From Sphaerosporella brunnea (lineage: Eukaryota > Ascomycota > Pezizomycetes > Pezizales > Pyronemataceae), in assembly GCA_008704415.1 (NCBI GenBank), contig VXIS01000124.1, positions 57,256-121,255 of the forward strand: a stretch of 64,000 bases of DNA. Direction: 5' to 3'. The notes below the pieces were generated by a model. That model had not been told where the DNA came from. It did no database searches and saw only the letters and a program-made list of their open reading frames with translations. This document shows, in pieces, positions 1 through 13,800 of this stretch (position 1 is its first letter; each line of letters opens with the position of its first letter). The translations under genes were made by a program, and so were the position numbers.

Positions 1-1790
1 AAGAGAAAAGAAATTTTCCGGGAAGGACCCTTACAATAGCTGTCATGCAGCCCCCAAGCCCCACAGCTGGTTTTTCCGTGTCCCCCACACCTTACTAACC
101 CCGCCGACGTGCCCGCCGTAGGGCCGGATCGCAGGCGCAGAAGCTGCCTCGGCATCTGGAGTGTCCGGTCGATCCCTGCGACACACGGCCGGTGCAGGAA
201 GGGTCTGAGGCGGGGCGTAAGAGGCCGGACTTTGCAGCGGCGAAATCGTGCGATAACCGTGTTTCGGTGGTGATTTCTCGGGCGAAGGGTCCTCCTGCTG
301 GCTGTTACCCCGCGATCCCCTCCAAGCAGCTTATCGGCACTCACCACAGAACAAGAAAGCGCGGGTACCGAGAGTCACGCTCTCGCTTGGCGACTTTTCG
401 ATTGACCTCTCTCGTTTGGGAACGTTGATAGAGCTCAGAACGGTGGTGGGTGTCGTGTAGCGCGTCGGGGAAAGGAGCCTGATAAGATAGGGGCCCGGGG
501 CTCGGAAGGCGCGTCTGGGTCGCGATTGTGGGTCGCAAGGGGGAGGTCGAGAAGCTGAGCACTAATGGGGAGGCGGGTGGAGGAGATTGGTCGTCTTGTC
601 GTGTCTTGCTTGACGTAGTGGCTGGAGTCGTTTTGTCGTTTTCTGCGCCGGATACAGCCGGCGGTAACTCCCGAAGCCACTGTTCCCCGCCGCACAGCCA
701 CATTTGTGCAGTCACATTGCGTCACTCGGTGGTGGCTTTCCACCAGCTCCAACACAGTGTAGAGTCTAGGACAGCGGCTACGACTGGAAGGTACCTAAAC
801 ATTGGTGCTAAACATATATTCTGCCTTTCAAGGCATCCACCGCGGCACAAATTCCGACCCGAAACGGTGGTTGCGGCACGCCATGCCCATGAGAAATTCG
901 GACAGGTTTGGAATTCAACAATGTGGCCAACATTTGCCACTATCTAGCCAATACGGCTGAACCAGAGAGATATCTACTTATAGTCGCTGGCCAATCACAA
1001 TATATGGCCCATGCCAATCACCTCGATAGAGCATGCTGACGACTTACATCCCAAACACCACCAACCACAACATTTCGTCCGCGTTTTCTAAACAAAGAAC
1101 CGCCAAATGAGCTCTAACTATCCATCCCATCTTTCGGTACGTCCAGACAATCAATGAGGAGCTCCTCGAGAAATGTCTTCTCAATTCGGAAGTGTAAAAG
1201 TCTCACTTTTGTAATAGGTAGATGCCTACAGAATTGCGAACTGCCGCGCATGGGTGTCCCTTTTATTGTCCGGCTCAAGGTCAAAGTATACATGTACTCT
1301 TACACAACTACAACATCCAACTCTCCAAAGAAAGGAACCCATCTTGCCCTGGCGTAGCCTGATAGGTCTTATCAATCCTATCCTTCCTTCCGAGACATGT
1401 TGAGTCTGCCTTCACATACCCCAATCTCAACTGCCACGTACCAAAACATTACGATTTGGGATTGTATTTTGACAAGTGTGGTACTCCGTATCCCGCAATC
1501 AATATACAACACTTGGCTGATGGTGTGAGCAGGGTAAACCATGCCAACCAGGTAATTTGCGCAAGGCACAAGGCTTGTCGATCATTCATTGCAGACGTGG
1601 AATTAACGCTGACCACAAACTGCAATCATCACCATCATTAAATGGCGAGCTCAGTGGCTGAAAATTTTCACTTGGCGTTCAGTGATTTTAGAGATGCATA
1701 TGCCGGGTTTTGTTACTTTGATTTCATTCACAATTTGTCACTCGGTGTATCACGGGCACCCCAGAAAAAAAGAAGGATCATCTAAATGAT
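1..1790. other. Intergenic, no gene recognised
   Basis: GC-rich for the first ~950 bases, then AT-richer. Several open frames of 60-140 codons exist on both strands but overlap each other, have no recognisable domain and no convincing splice partners. A gene whose body lies left of the window cannot be excluded. Confidence 0.4.
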
Positions 1791-1796
1791 GAAAAA

Positions 1797-1909
1797 CTAC
1801 AGTACAAGGGATTCCCCACGTGACCCACCATAGTGCTAAACTCGCGATACCATGCTGGACTAGGGCTGAGCGGACGGGAAGCCGTGTTTTCATGGTTCTA
1901 TGACTGTAG
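1797..1909 (-). rRNA. 5S rRNA gene or 5S-derived copy
   Basis: Read on the minus strand this has the 5S layout: a 7-bp terminal helix (CTACAGT at 1909-1903 with ACTGTAG at 1803-1797), the conserved block AAAACACGGCTTCCCGTCCG, the TATCGCGAGTTTAG loop region and the GGGAATCCC block near the 3' end, followed at 1796-1792 by a T5 run as expected of a Pol III terminator. The length is about 113 nt against the usual 118-121, and the GGTGGGTCAC stretch looks a few bases short of the normal GGTGGGTGACCAC. It could therefore be a slightly degraded copy. Single scattered 5S genes are normal in filamentous ascomycetes. Confidence 0.68.
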
Positions 1910-1910
1910 C

Positions 1911-4900
1911 TGACTGTGAAGAAACCTTGCTCAATCTAACAGGAGGCATAGCTGTGTTACCGTAGCCTTCTCGCCTTGCACGAACCACTTCAGAAGCTAC
2001 GCAACTAGAATTTTGTAGTGTATGTTTTTCTGCTGGTCAAAAGAAATCATCAGGTAAAAAGAACAGAGAGACCGGCCAAGGGTTCCTTTGTTGGGCCCAC
2101 CAGGCAGCTTTTGAATTCCTCACTCTGCAGCTGCAGCCAAAAAAGCACAAACCATGCAGTCAGTCGGAAGCGTCCAAGGAGAATGTCAACGACAACGTGG
2201 TTATCATGGTCATGGAGGGACAAGCACAAAGACACGGAAGGCGATTGCATATCGAGCAATGCGGTGGAGGAGCATCACCGAGATAGCTAGTGCAAGTAAG
2301 TCTCATGAATCGACGTATCGGTGCTGGCCCTCTGGCACGCTTAACGCTTGCATGGGCCTGTGCAAAGGACTGGTGGAGAGGTTAAAGATTTCTTTCAGCT
2401 GTGTTTCAATCCGGAGAGATACAAACCCGAGGAAAACTGGGGTGGCCCGGGGTTAGAGGCATGCACTACAGCAGCCATCATTTCTCACTGTGTTTTTAGT
2501 TACACCTGTGTGGAAGCTACGCTACTGTCCCTGAGCTTGTACCTCAGGCAACCGCACGGACGATGATGTACCACACATAAGCATGTCTAGATCCTGCTGC
2601 AGAGCATCTTTTTCGGGTTCAGACTGCACGTAGAATCAGACCGGATCGGCTCCTCGATCTTCCCAGGCGCCGAGAAAAGGTAGGGATGGGCCCAGACGGA
2701 TACTTCGCTGTCGAAAGAGTGACTCGGTGAGTGAATACTGCTTCTGTAACTTGGCGCATAAGTACTCGCCACGTACCGGCGTCCCAGTAGTCGAACAGTC
2801 CAACATGTGCTATACCAGTGAATTCAAATTAAAAGCCGCGGAGAGCAGCAGCCGAGACTTTCAGCTCAAAGCTTCTCCGGCCGGACCGGAGCTGGCTTTG
2901 CCGGCCAGAGAAGACAGGGGAATGATGATGCGTTGAGTAGGCGAGTTGGGCAAGTCACGGGTAGGTACATACATGCATGCAAACGTAGTTCCGAGTATGT
3001 ATGTCTTCACAATTTTTTCCAACCGCTAGGTATGTACCGATGATCTCGATGGCTGTATTCGATGGTACCAAAAGTGCTAGCGAGTACGATTGAAAAGAAG
3101 AAAAGAAGAAATCCCTATCGATGAGTGCGTCGTGGGGGAGACTTGATTGATCCGGTGAATTACTAGGTACCGTCATACTTCAGTCTCAAAACGGACAGCT
3201 GGCCCAAAACGGAAGAACCACCGCTGCGGTTCCGAACATATCGAGCAGTGCAATGATACTCGCGGACAATGGCGAACAATCGGACAATGCACTGTTTCTT
3301 TCTATGGTATGTGCTCGTACGTTGGACACATGACGCAGCGATCCAGAGAACTGTTCAACGCGTGAAACTTTGTGTAGTTCAACACGGGACGGGATGTAGT
3401 AACGGGTCTAGGGTTGAAATTTCGGACAAAATGATCATCTTCAGCAAAAGAAGCATGCCGGCCAGCTACCTCGATCCGCTGCTTGCATATATCTACTTGT
3501 GTTTAAGTAAAGTACTCGTGTTCGATCGGCTATCTCTACATTGTAGCTCTGATCTGATCGATCTATGACAAAACTATGAAGAGTCTTCGTACCGAGACCC
3601 TGGAAACTGGTGAAACGTAATTTGCAACACGGGATATGGTAACGTTGTATCGATATGGACTTCACTTCGGCAAGTAGTGAAGACATACCTCATCTAGGGT
3701 TGTAGCACAACAGGCGGACAAGTGCAATTGCTCCTGTCGACATTGTCAGATATGATGCGCTCGATGAGGATCACGGAATTTCGCTGCGCCTCGAAATGCT
3801 CAGCTAACTTTGCAAACCTTATGAGGAAAGACAAGCTCGTGTAAGCACGTACCTGCGAGCAATTATTCGTAGATACCTACTCAACTCTTGAAAGGCCATG
3901 ACTCTGGAGACACCAAAACGGGTGTTGTCGCGATTGTCTCGGAGGGCTGGACACGGGACAATTGCTAAATCAGGCCGGTACATGCATGATGCATATGACA
4001 GAATTCCAGAAAAAGACGGTTGGTTCACAGTGGCTTGCAGTATGCCGCAAGAAACGATGGGGTAAGAAGAAAAATATACAAGCCAATCGGGGGTTATTCT
4101 AAATCCAATAGTAACTACAAGTAGTTGGAATTTGGAATAACCAATGATCTTTCGCTTTGGGTTTAGTAGGCCCAAAGAACACGAAGGTTGTGGCTGACAA
4201 TCGTCCAATTTTCGAGGGATGACGTAGAATACGCTCGATACGATATGGGCTTTCGGGGCCAGTAACGTGACGACGGAGCACCGTTGCCTTTTTGGTCGCC
4301 GGATGAGTGGCTGATGCTTGCACGCTTAAGCTTACATATGTATACACACTACATATATGAGACATGTCTGCAGCTGCAACCTAGAGAAATGCCCTTCGAT
4401 TAGCTGACAACTATCTAATCTACTCCAGCGATTAGACTCTTCAAACGTGGACCGGACCTGGCCGAAAAAAAACAGTTGCCCGCCGAAAAAGTTCGGAATC
4501 CGATTCGGCCTTGGGACCTATGGAACCGTTTGGCACGGAGCTGTCGCCCCTAGTTTTGGCGCAGGTTTCAATTCTGGTACTTAGTAGTTACTCTGTTGAA
4601 AACCCTTGTCTACATTCATTGAGAGCAAAGAAAATAATTTCAGTCGAATCAATGATCACATACATTCAAGAGCCGCTTAACCCTGAATCGATTTGGCCTG
4701 CCGTATCACCTGCCCAGGCAAAGCGCCTATGTAACCACGCATAGGAACTTCTCTATCTGCATTAGAAAGCGGATGTACCGAATACACTGGTATGTAACTG
4801 TGATTTTAGCTTGTTTCTTTACTCCATGTTCGAACGTTCCTATCCACTTAGCAACAGCGACGACAGAAAGCAGGCTGCCGCTCAATCATACACAGCGAAG

Positions 4901-7493
4901 AGGTTGCGAGCTTAACAATAACAACATTAATATTGGAGAAGCGATTTCAAGAGGATTTAGAGCGCTACAACCATTGATTTTGCAGCAAAATAAAGAGTGG
5001 AGCCAAGTTCTACACTGTTTGACTATACCGAAACTTTTCACCTCTTGTTTACGTTTGATTAATCGTATTGTATTCGGCCGCTTGCGGCCATGACATATAC
5101 CCCCAGGCTCAAAGTCCTACTGCACCTCCAAACTTTTCACCTTTTATTTGTGCGTGGTTGTGGTGCAGCAGCTTGCCTTTGGACGAAAAATTGATCGCCT
5201 CTTATACGCAGCTATGCACGCACCCGCAGCTGCAGCCAGGGAACTGGAGATTTCTAACTAGGACTTGCGCATACTGCAAATGTGCGAAATGAACAGAAAC
5301 ACCTTGCGCCTAAGTCGCGACAAGATAGGTCCTATCGGTTCTCATACTCCCAAGGAATTTGGTGCAACTATAAGCGTGAACCACTACTGGCCTGGGCGAA
5401 GCCCGAACACGGAACAGATTGGATGCCAGCCGCGCATCCTTGATAATGATCGACGATTTCGTCCACGTTGAGCCAACCCCTCGGTTGTTCTTAGTTGATT
5501 CCAGCTGAGAGGTTCATGGAAATTTGAAGAGGATCCACGCCGGGGTGATGGAGATCAGTCATGTATCTGTCTTAGTCGGAATTCTGATTTCGACTTCCCC
5601 GCTGCGATAACCGCTATCTGTGTGCGGCGACGATGTGCAGTCTGCATCGAACTGAATTGGATGCTGATACGGGGTTCCTATCGTCATTTAAGTTTGACTC
5701 GGACAGTTTCACAGTTTGAGCTGCCTTTCGATGTGTACTTTTATTGTTTTTAAGTCCAGGGAACAAAAGACATCGTAGTGACGGATCAAAATGGTCCTCC
5801 GGGCGGCTGCCGCCATTTAAGCCCTCCTGCAGTCGGTTGCAGCAAATGTTCCATAGGTTGTGATTCAGCAAAAGGGTAACCAGTTTGCTGGCGAATACGT
5901 ACCTATGCAATAGGTACACGGACTACTTTCCCCGCGACCACTACGTCAATGGATGCTCAACGATCTCTTTTGGGCTCATGGCCTGGCCGTTGGGTTATAA
6001 TGACAGGGGACAGAAAAGCCACAGTTTATTCTAACGTCATGTCATCCAAATATCCAAATATACGACGTGGGGTATCTATTGTTCGAGCCCCACAATAAGG
6101 CGCCGTCAGCGGTTGGGATTTAGGATATTCGGACTTGGACTAGGCAAGTGAAGATCATGGCGATGCCATTGTCATCAGCGACAACCGTAAATCATCAGGA
6201 TCAGAGGGAGTGACCTGGATCAAGGGAGCATTTTGCTTTTTCTGCCTGCGCACGGATTGGGATGCAACATTGGGTTGCATGCCTAATTCGTCCAGCGCTG
6301 CCTGTCGTCGATCCTTTTAGTGTCTCAGGTCCTCAGCCATTGGGAACGCGCAGCGCACTGTTCCCGTTCGCGCATGATAAGGTCCACTGGACGGACCCGC
6401 AGCCCGTAATATGTCGAGATTTAGCCGTGTACTTCCTTCCCTCAGCCTCGCTCGCCGGTGATCCTCCGCTTTTCCCTCCTTGGCACTGGCCAGCAAACAA
6501 GAAACGTCAAAAGCAGTCGTTCCGGTGCGTAGGTACCTACGTATTCGAGTATAATTTTATCCACTGTCAGCCTTTTCGGGGGGAGGCCAGTACGAAGGGC
6601 AACGCGCTAGCTAGTTTGCGGCGCACGCGCTGTGGCTGGGGACCAACGGGAGTCCGATCAAAAAAAATGGAATGCAAAATCGTCCTTTCTCGGAGCTGGA
6701 GATCGAGCCGAAAGCAGTCCTCTGTGTGAGAACCACGATTGGCCCCGATCGATAGTCAAAATTGATTTGGAATTTTCTGTGAACGCCGCCCACTCTTCCT
6801 TCCCTGGGTTGTTTGTAGTACACCCAAGTGTACTTCGATACTTGTGCAAAATACCTTACAATAGCGCCAGGAGTGTGCAACCGAGACTGGAAGGAACAAG
6901 CAAAAAAAGCATCCCACCACGACGGGACGAAAGTCGCACAAGAGCGGCACATCGTCGTGAAAAGGCTGGCCGAAGAAAATCGCTCCCGAACGGCCACCGA
7001 TTTTCTCAAAGAATTCTTCCAGTGGATGGATGCGATGACACGGAGAAGCCGCGCCACCGACGAAACGCCCCTAACTCGAGTAGAGCACGGCCCCGCTCAA
7101 AGCCACCGCACTCCTCGGATTCGCGCGCGAGCACGTTGCGGATCAGCCTTAAGGGACTTTCTCGCAACCCTGTTTCTGTGGTGACTGCGCTGAGCTTGAA
7201 TTGTGAATCCTGGCCATCTATTGCCCGCTCAGCTAGCTGCAGCATGTGTGTGAGTGATGCAGGACAGCCAGGTGCGAATTTAGAGTCTTTACGAAAATGG
7301 GTGTGGTGCAGCCTTTTGACATATATATCCTTCTTACTTGCAATACGAGGGAGAGTTACGGGAAGCCTTTCTACAAATGAACCGCCCCCCCTCCCCCCTC
7401 TGCACACATCACCTCGCTATTTAGTCGCATTTTCCTGCCGCAGAAGTCATAGAACCATTGCTTCTCACGATAGAGTGATTGTTGTCCTTCATA
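1911..7493. other. Long gene-poor stretch upstream of the transcription factor
   Basis: No coding region with domain support. It holds one copy of the dispersed palindrome repeat (5053-5100). The last ~900 bases become pyrimidine-rich, with a C/T tract at about 7382-7402, and probably contain the promoter and leader of the downstream regulator. A 321-codon open frame at 6632-7597 runs into the start of that gene in another frame and shows no domain. Confidence 0.4.
5053..5100 (+). repeat. Dispersed palindrome repeat, copy A
   Basis: Contains the core TTCGGCCGCTTGCGGCCATG preceded by an ATTAATCGTATTGTA-type lead and followed by ACATATA. Four more copies lie at 17660-17740, 21561-21630, 37365-37449 and 50791-50832. 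This copy stays similar only to about the end of ACATATA. Confidence 0.7.
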
Positions 7494-10400
7494 ATGACTT
7501 TAGCGCTCTCGAGCGCCTCTCCCGCTTCTCTTGGTTTTGCACCTTCTACGCCCGGCATGTCGACACTGCCTTTCCACCACCCCGGCGAAGGGCCTGAGAC
7601 CACAACAATCGCAATGTTACAAACATCTGCAAGCAATGCAGGGGCCTCTCGACCGCCGCATCGGCAAATCCACCGCAACAGAGCCTCCTATTCCTGCCAT
7701 TCGTGTCGGCGGCGGAAGGTGAAGTGTGATCGACAACATCCGACCTGCGGAAATTGTCAAAAAATGGCCGAGGGATGTGTATACGCCGACAACACTGGCA
7801 AGGGCGTCAAGAACAAGAAGAAAGACCGCCAAACTTCCAACAACTCCCTTTCATCCTCCTCTCCCACCTCTTCTGCGTCACCGGACGCGATAGAATGTCC
7901 CGGATCACCGCCAAAGCGGTTAAGAACAAATTCTGGAGCATCGATCGCACTCACAAGCGAGGACGAAGCCTGCAGCTATCGATCCCATTCCCGCTCCAGT
8001 TCTATGAACCAGTCTGAATTCCATTCGCCATTCCCATCCCCAGATCCCACTTTCGTGGCCTCCGGCAGCCTGCCGCCTCCTCCTCCTCCGCCACCCACCA
8101 ACTTGCTCACTAGCCTCATCAAAGAGGGGGAGCTAGAAACCAGGGTCAACCGACTGGCCGAAATCGTGGACCAGTGGTACAAAGTCGCGTACTCACACAG
8201 TCAGCCTGGCTCACCACCCAACGGCTTCAGCCCGGAGCTCGTCGGAAACACCCCCCGGCGATGGCCGGTCTCACCCGCCGCTCAGCAGCTGCACGAATAT
8301 CCCAGGCAACAGAGCTTGGATGTTTGCGGCCAGCTGACACCCAAGCATTCCCCTGTGTTGGGAAGAATCCATGATCCGAAAACCGTCGCAGCGCCACAGC
8401 AAAATCGGAAAGTATCTGTCAGTTCCACACACTTTGCTTCGAGCAAGGATGGAGGCGAGGAGGTTGCTATGGGCCATCTGAGTATCCAGGAGAATGGCCG
8501 AAGTAGATATGTGGGTACGAGCTTCTGGGCTCTGCTTAGCAACGAGGTACATCATTCACACAATCTTCTTGAGGAGTCGATGTACTGACCATGAAATAGA
8601 TAACAGAACTCAACCAGGTTCTCAAAAGTTCGAACAAGCCTCAAACCGTATCATCCAATAACCCTCAGGGTGGCCTTTCGACTCCACCTCATTCCATTGG
8701 CACTCCGCCAGAGGAAGACAGCCTTTTACGGGCTTTCGGCAACATCGACAGAGACTCTACCACCACCAAAGATGTGGTGTCGATTCTCCACTATATCCCG
8801 TCCAAGAAACATTGCGAGCTTCTCTACCGAAGCTTCCTGGACGGAGTGCACCCCATAATGCCATTAATCCATGTTCCAACCTTCAACGCCGAATGGCGAA
8901 GTTTCTGGGCCTGGTTTCCGGACAACGCTCACGCTCTTTCGAGCGGTGATCTCATCGATAACCCGACATTTATCCCGCTGTTTTTGGCCATCTTGTACGC
9001 AGGCGCGATGTCGATGAGCGCAAAAGCGATCAAAGCCAGCTTTGACGGGAGGAGCAAGGATATCTTAACCGGCCACCTTTTCGGCGCCGCCACAAGCGCG
9101 CTTACCGCCACGGCGTTTCCACGATCGCCGACAACCAACTCACTGATTGCCTTCCTGATCGTGCAAACATGCAACATTCGCGAGGAAGATCCACTTTCGT
9201 CTTGTTCGTTCATTGGCATGTCCATGCGCATCGGTGAGTCGTGCAACACTCCCCCTCGTACCGTCTGATCCTGTCGTGAAACGAGTTGCTGACGACATTC
9301 TCTTTTTCTAGCGCAACAAATGGGCCTGCATCGCGATGGCTCGCTTTTCGGTCTCGGCGAGGTCGAGTGCGAGGTTCGTCGGAGGGTCTGGTGGCACATC
9401 ATGCACCTCGATATCCAAGGGGCCATCGCAACCGGTCTTCCACCCCTGGGTGGCAGTAGCGAAGACCAGTTCGACACAAAGATGGTCAGTGAGCTGCGGG
9501 ACGAATTAATCGGTTGCAGCGAGAACTCCGAGTCTCCTACCTCCATGGAAAAAAACCGGAATTCGCCCGCTATGATCCTTGCGGTAGGTCGATATGAGAC
9601 GGCCGTGTTGCTGCGAAAAATCATCGTCCGTCTTCTTGGAATCAAGCCGCCGAGGAAAAGCGATGTGTCCGAGATGGCCCAGATGATATACGGACTCAAA
9701 GCGAAGCTGGAGGAGCGCATAGCACGGATCCCTGCTCGAGGCCTGCCAGAGATGGGCTTTATGCCCCACGAAGAAGTCGATGGTGCGGAGCGAGAAGGAA
9801 TCTTCAACTCATGGGCCCGGATAATGTTGAGTATGATGAGTGATCGGGCGTATGGGGTGCTCTATCAACCATTCCTCAAGAGCACCAAGAGCAAGATGTG
9901 GCTGCACGCAAGGCACTGGTAAGCGGCTTCCTTTTCTTTCCTTTCCTTCTCTTTTTTTTTTTCCGTGGCTTAGCCGTCACGATCATGATGCCCCTCTCCG
10001 CTTCTCGGCCGAAAATGCCCAGAGCATGCGCACGAAGCCGCGTAACCTTTCAAACGTTACCAGAAAGAACTTGCATGGACGCGGGTACTGGCGACGCAGA
10101 TCCTGCGTGCATAGCCTTCGTTACGCGGCTAAGCGTCGGAGAAAATATCCACCTGCATCACCGTTGAATTGAGGCGGGTCTATATTGGTAATCAACCTGC
10201 TAACAACCTAGAACAGTGCGTTGCGATCTGCCCACTCCTTCCTGCGGAGTTACATCCATCTTTCTCGCTCCCCATCGTTTGGTCCATATCAATGGTACTG
10301 TCCAGGCACCTACCAGCCTTTACATGCAACCATGATCCTCCTCCTTGATCTCCACGAAAGACCACACGCACCCGAGGCACCTCGCTCTAGGGTCTTCGTC

Positions 10401-10835
10401 GACGAGATCTTCAATCTCTTCTCCGACCACCCGGGCGAGGCCTGGCGCATGCTTGGCCGTCTACGGCGGAAGGCAGAGGGAAATATTGCAACTGCACCAA
10501 CACCAAAGGGAACAGGTGCTACTATGTGGGAAGGGGAAGTCAGTTGGGATTGGGATGGATGGTCGGGAGAAGAGCTGAGCATGATAGCCGCGGGGGAAGT
10601 GGTGCACATGCAGGAAGCACAACAACAGCAGCAGCAGCAGCAACAACAACAACAGCAACGACAGCAGCAACAACAACAGCAACAACAACAACAACATCAA
10701 CACCAACATATGATGCTTGAAAATCAGGAAGAGTTTGATTGGAAGGAGTGGGATCAGGTTTTTGGTCGCTTCGTGGAGGTTGAGGATCAGCGGGGTACCA
10801 GCCCAGAGGTTGCCTGGCTTATGGACACGGAATAG
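7494..10835 (+). CDS. Zn2Cys6 fungal-specific transcription factor
   Basis: Spliced model join(7494..8546, 8600..9233, 9312..9918, 10217..10835), 970 aa. Residues 68-95 carry the full binuclear cluster CX2CX6CX6CX2CX6C (Cys68, 71, 78, 85, 88, 95) with the basic run RRRK between. From about residue 410 it matches the fungal_trans (PF04082) regulatory domain, including MGLHRDGS and RRRVWWHIMHLDIQG near 565-600. A polyproline run sits near 195-205. The C-terminus (~899-930) is a glutamine tract, CAG/CAA encoded and broken by Arg and His, likely an activation region. The start is the first ATG in frame, with A at -3. Intron 3 is long (298 nt); its acceptor at 10216 restores ARHCALRSAHSF, whereas the nearer AG at 10211 would give a stop. 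It is a nuclear, sequence-specific regulator; the target pathway is not evident from the neighbours. Confidence 0.93.
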
Positions 10836-13800
10836 TTTGGTCCTGTTTTCAGTTTTTTTTCTATTTCTTTTCCTTCCGTTGTTTCTCTTGTTTGGGCTTT
10901 GGGATGACTGGTTTGGGGTTCTTTGTTTTCAGGCGTTTTACCAGGGGGGCTTGGTTGTGATAAAAGGCTGGGGCCGTGTGGGTTATTGGAGTTCATGAGG
11001 CTTTCCTATGTTGGTTGGACAAGATACTGGGATTGGCTTGGGATTGGCGCTGCATCAGTGGAAAGGGATACCTGGGTTATTACTGGTTTGGGGAGGGGGT
11101 AACGGAACAGGACAGGCAAAGCGTTTAGATATGGTGAGCGGCGTGGGGGTTTTGGAATTTTGTTTTTCTTTCGGGGGTGGAATAACAATGATAGTCTTGT
11201 CTTCGGCGTACGAGTCCTGTCTTGATGCTCTTGAAATCCGAAAGAACGCTGGCCAACAGGCTGGTATTGTCCACAATCCTGGAAACCGCGGCCATGGGTG
11301 TCATCTTTTGGTGAGCAGGCTACACCCAGTCGCAGCCACGCGAATGACGCGGAAAAACCGCCCGAAAATCAGTAGATCAGTGAAGCGTGGACAATTGCCA
11401 GTCGAAGAGAAACTCAACAGCGGTGGCAACGACCGCCGTTAGCGGGGGTCTCGGGATGCCAGTACGGATTTAGAAGGTTTCACCCGCTGCCGTCAGCGCA
11501 GATCGCACCCTCGAGTCGGAAAAAGAAAATACCGCAGTCAAAATAGAGGGGTTCGGAATCTCATTCAAACTTGGACGTTAACAGCATTCTGTTTCGCCAA
11601 GCCTGCTGCAACTGCGTTTGACAGCCTGTTCTCCGTCGAACCTGTTTTTTTTTTTTTTTTTTTTCGCACCCCACCTCTCCTCCGCACCCACTCCGAATCG
11701 CAAGGGAAAATCGGAACCAGTTATGTTGTTGATAGTCTTGTTGATAGGATGGAAAGTATCGTCGTGTGACGTAAAGACACATACGGGCGAGAAGCAGCTG
11801 CCTAGCAACACTTGGGCGGCGAGAATGAGGACCCGGATGGCTTGTCTATCTGTTGGATAGCAGGTTTTGAAAGCTGGAAGCTTGGGTTTTCTGGATGCAT
11901 ACATGTATACTATAGGTAGGGACTTGAGTACTTACGTACCATGTACCGCGCTTTCAAAACGTTCGTGCATCGATGCTTTTTGGCATGGTATCCTTTGGTG
12001 CGGACCTGACGACATCCTATGCAGCGGCGGAATTCGAACTGCAGCGCCGAGACGTGGATCTCAGCCGCATGGCTCTCAAGGCCGATAGCTGGCAAGCCAC
12101 AGTAGCCACTTTGAGGCGGTGCCAGTCGAGTGATATCGAGTGATTGCTAGAACCTCAGACGCAGTTGCTTTGCTCCTGCAAGGAAATGCGGACGAGAAAA
12201 CTGCACATGCTAGCTAACGGTCCTCAGTAACACGGCCACAACCGCCGAGGCTTGTTAAGTTTTCGAAATCTCGGCCGTGACGGAAACTTTAGGACGGCTT
12301 GGCTGTTGTCATGTCAGCTTTTTGGCGTCTACTGTTTTTGAATTACCGGGCAAAAGAACCACCCGAACCGATTTGCAAGTGATCTGGTATGACCGGTTGG
12401 CTTGTCAATCGACTCCTTCAAAGTGGGGGAACCAAGGACGCGCACGCCACGGAAAGTGGGGCAAACGGTGTTGAGGGTCGTGGATGGGTCCAGCGAGTGC
12501 CTGTGGGAGAACTACGGGTTGGTCCCGCGTTTTGCTCAACGGTTGGTGATCCTGAAAACCACAGTATGCGCGGCTCGTCGTCGTCATCATCAACTGTAAT
12601 AGGCGTGCAGCCTACAGTCCCAGTTGGGAGCTTTCCGACTTCAGATCATCACCGCGAGCTTGCGTAATGTTGGCCGGTAAGCTGGTTCTCGTGCGAAGCG
12701 ACCGATCGAGGTGTGTATAAGAGACGGCTGCGGCCGCCCGCTTTCGATGGCTTGCTCCTCAGTTCGAGGGGTCCAGAGGCGGTAACAGCGTGGTGGAAAG
12801 CGGCAGCGGGGGAGGATTATGGAGAGGGAGGAAGTGCGGGGGGCTGTTCAACGCGACCGGATAAAACCCAGTGGACGAGACGATGGAGCTGGTGGATCGA
12901 GAGGGACTTGATTGCGCAGGGATCTCCGTTCACTATCGACGAAACAACTATCGAATCAAGGCACTTCCATTTGGATACTCGGCAGAAACGTTCCAACAAG
13001 TCCAGCGGTTGTATCAGGACCTGGTTCAATGACTCCTGCCTCATGGACTAAGGCCATCGAACTACGGAAAGTCGCCTGGGTCGGGCAGACATGATCAGGC
13101 CCAAGGGGAGAAGTTGAGATGCTGGATATGGGACTCGAGGCAGCCGGCGGGCGTGGTTTTGGGTAGAGCTGGATGGAAATGAGTCTGAACCAATTTTGCG
13201 GATACAGGTATTCTCACAGCAATAGCCGGCTCATCATGCTCCGACGACGACGCAGCCCTTGGTCAATCGACATGTATGTACGAGTAAACGTCGACGACTG
13301 GGCGGGTGGCAACGGAAGCCAGAGATGGTATTATGTATATATTCCCCGTTCACTGTGGCTGCAATTCATGCTCCACACTAGCATTGTCCCAATTGAGCGG
13401 GGGTGGTGCATCACACGATACCGGATCTACTCGATAATCGACTCTCAACCAATCTTCTTGAGTGGAGTTTGTGTTTCACCACCTTGCGGTGATTTGCAAC
13501 CGCGGTCCTGCTGTGTATGTATATATACTCCAGGCTCGGTCTTCCCTACTTTTACTCAAATGTATCTATTCAAAATGTCGGTTTGTACTCGTAAAGTACT
13601 TATGTACAAAATTCACCATATACATTCCGGATTGTTACGTTTCAGCAATCCCTTCAAACAATGATGGCAAAAGTCAACCTACATAAGTTGCTTCTTGGCC
13701 ACTGAACTCTGAAGCCGGCTCTCCATAGAACTAGGAAAATTCCGGTGGTTGTATATGTGTCCAGAGGTGTCAAAACATCTCGTCATTATGCTTATTGACG

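Noticed and set aside
6632..7597. Open frame of 321 codons upstream of the transcription factor
   Set aside because: It overlaps the start of the confirmed gene in another frame, is rich in Arg/Ser/Pro without any domain, and lies in what should be promoter and leader.
11008..11442. 144-codon frame after the transcription factor
   Set aside because: Lies in the 3' flank, glycine-rich by composition, no domain or splice signals.
12020..12100. Possible minus-strand tRNA (AGTTCGAATTCC-like T loop)
   Set aside because: The bases around the loop do not form a T stem, and no acceptor or anticodon stem can be drawn.
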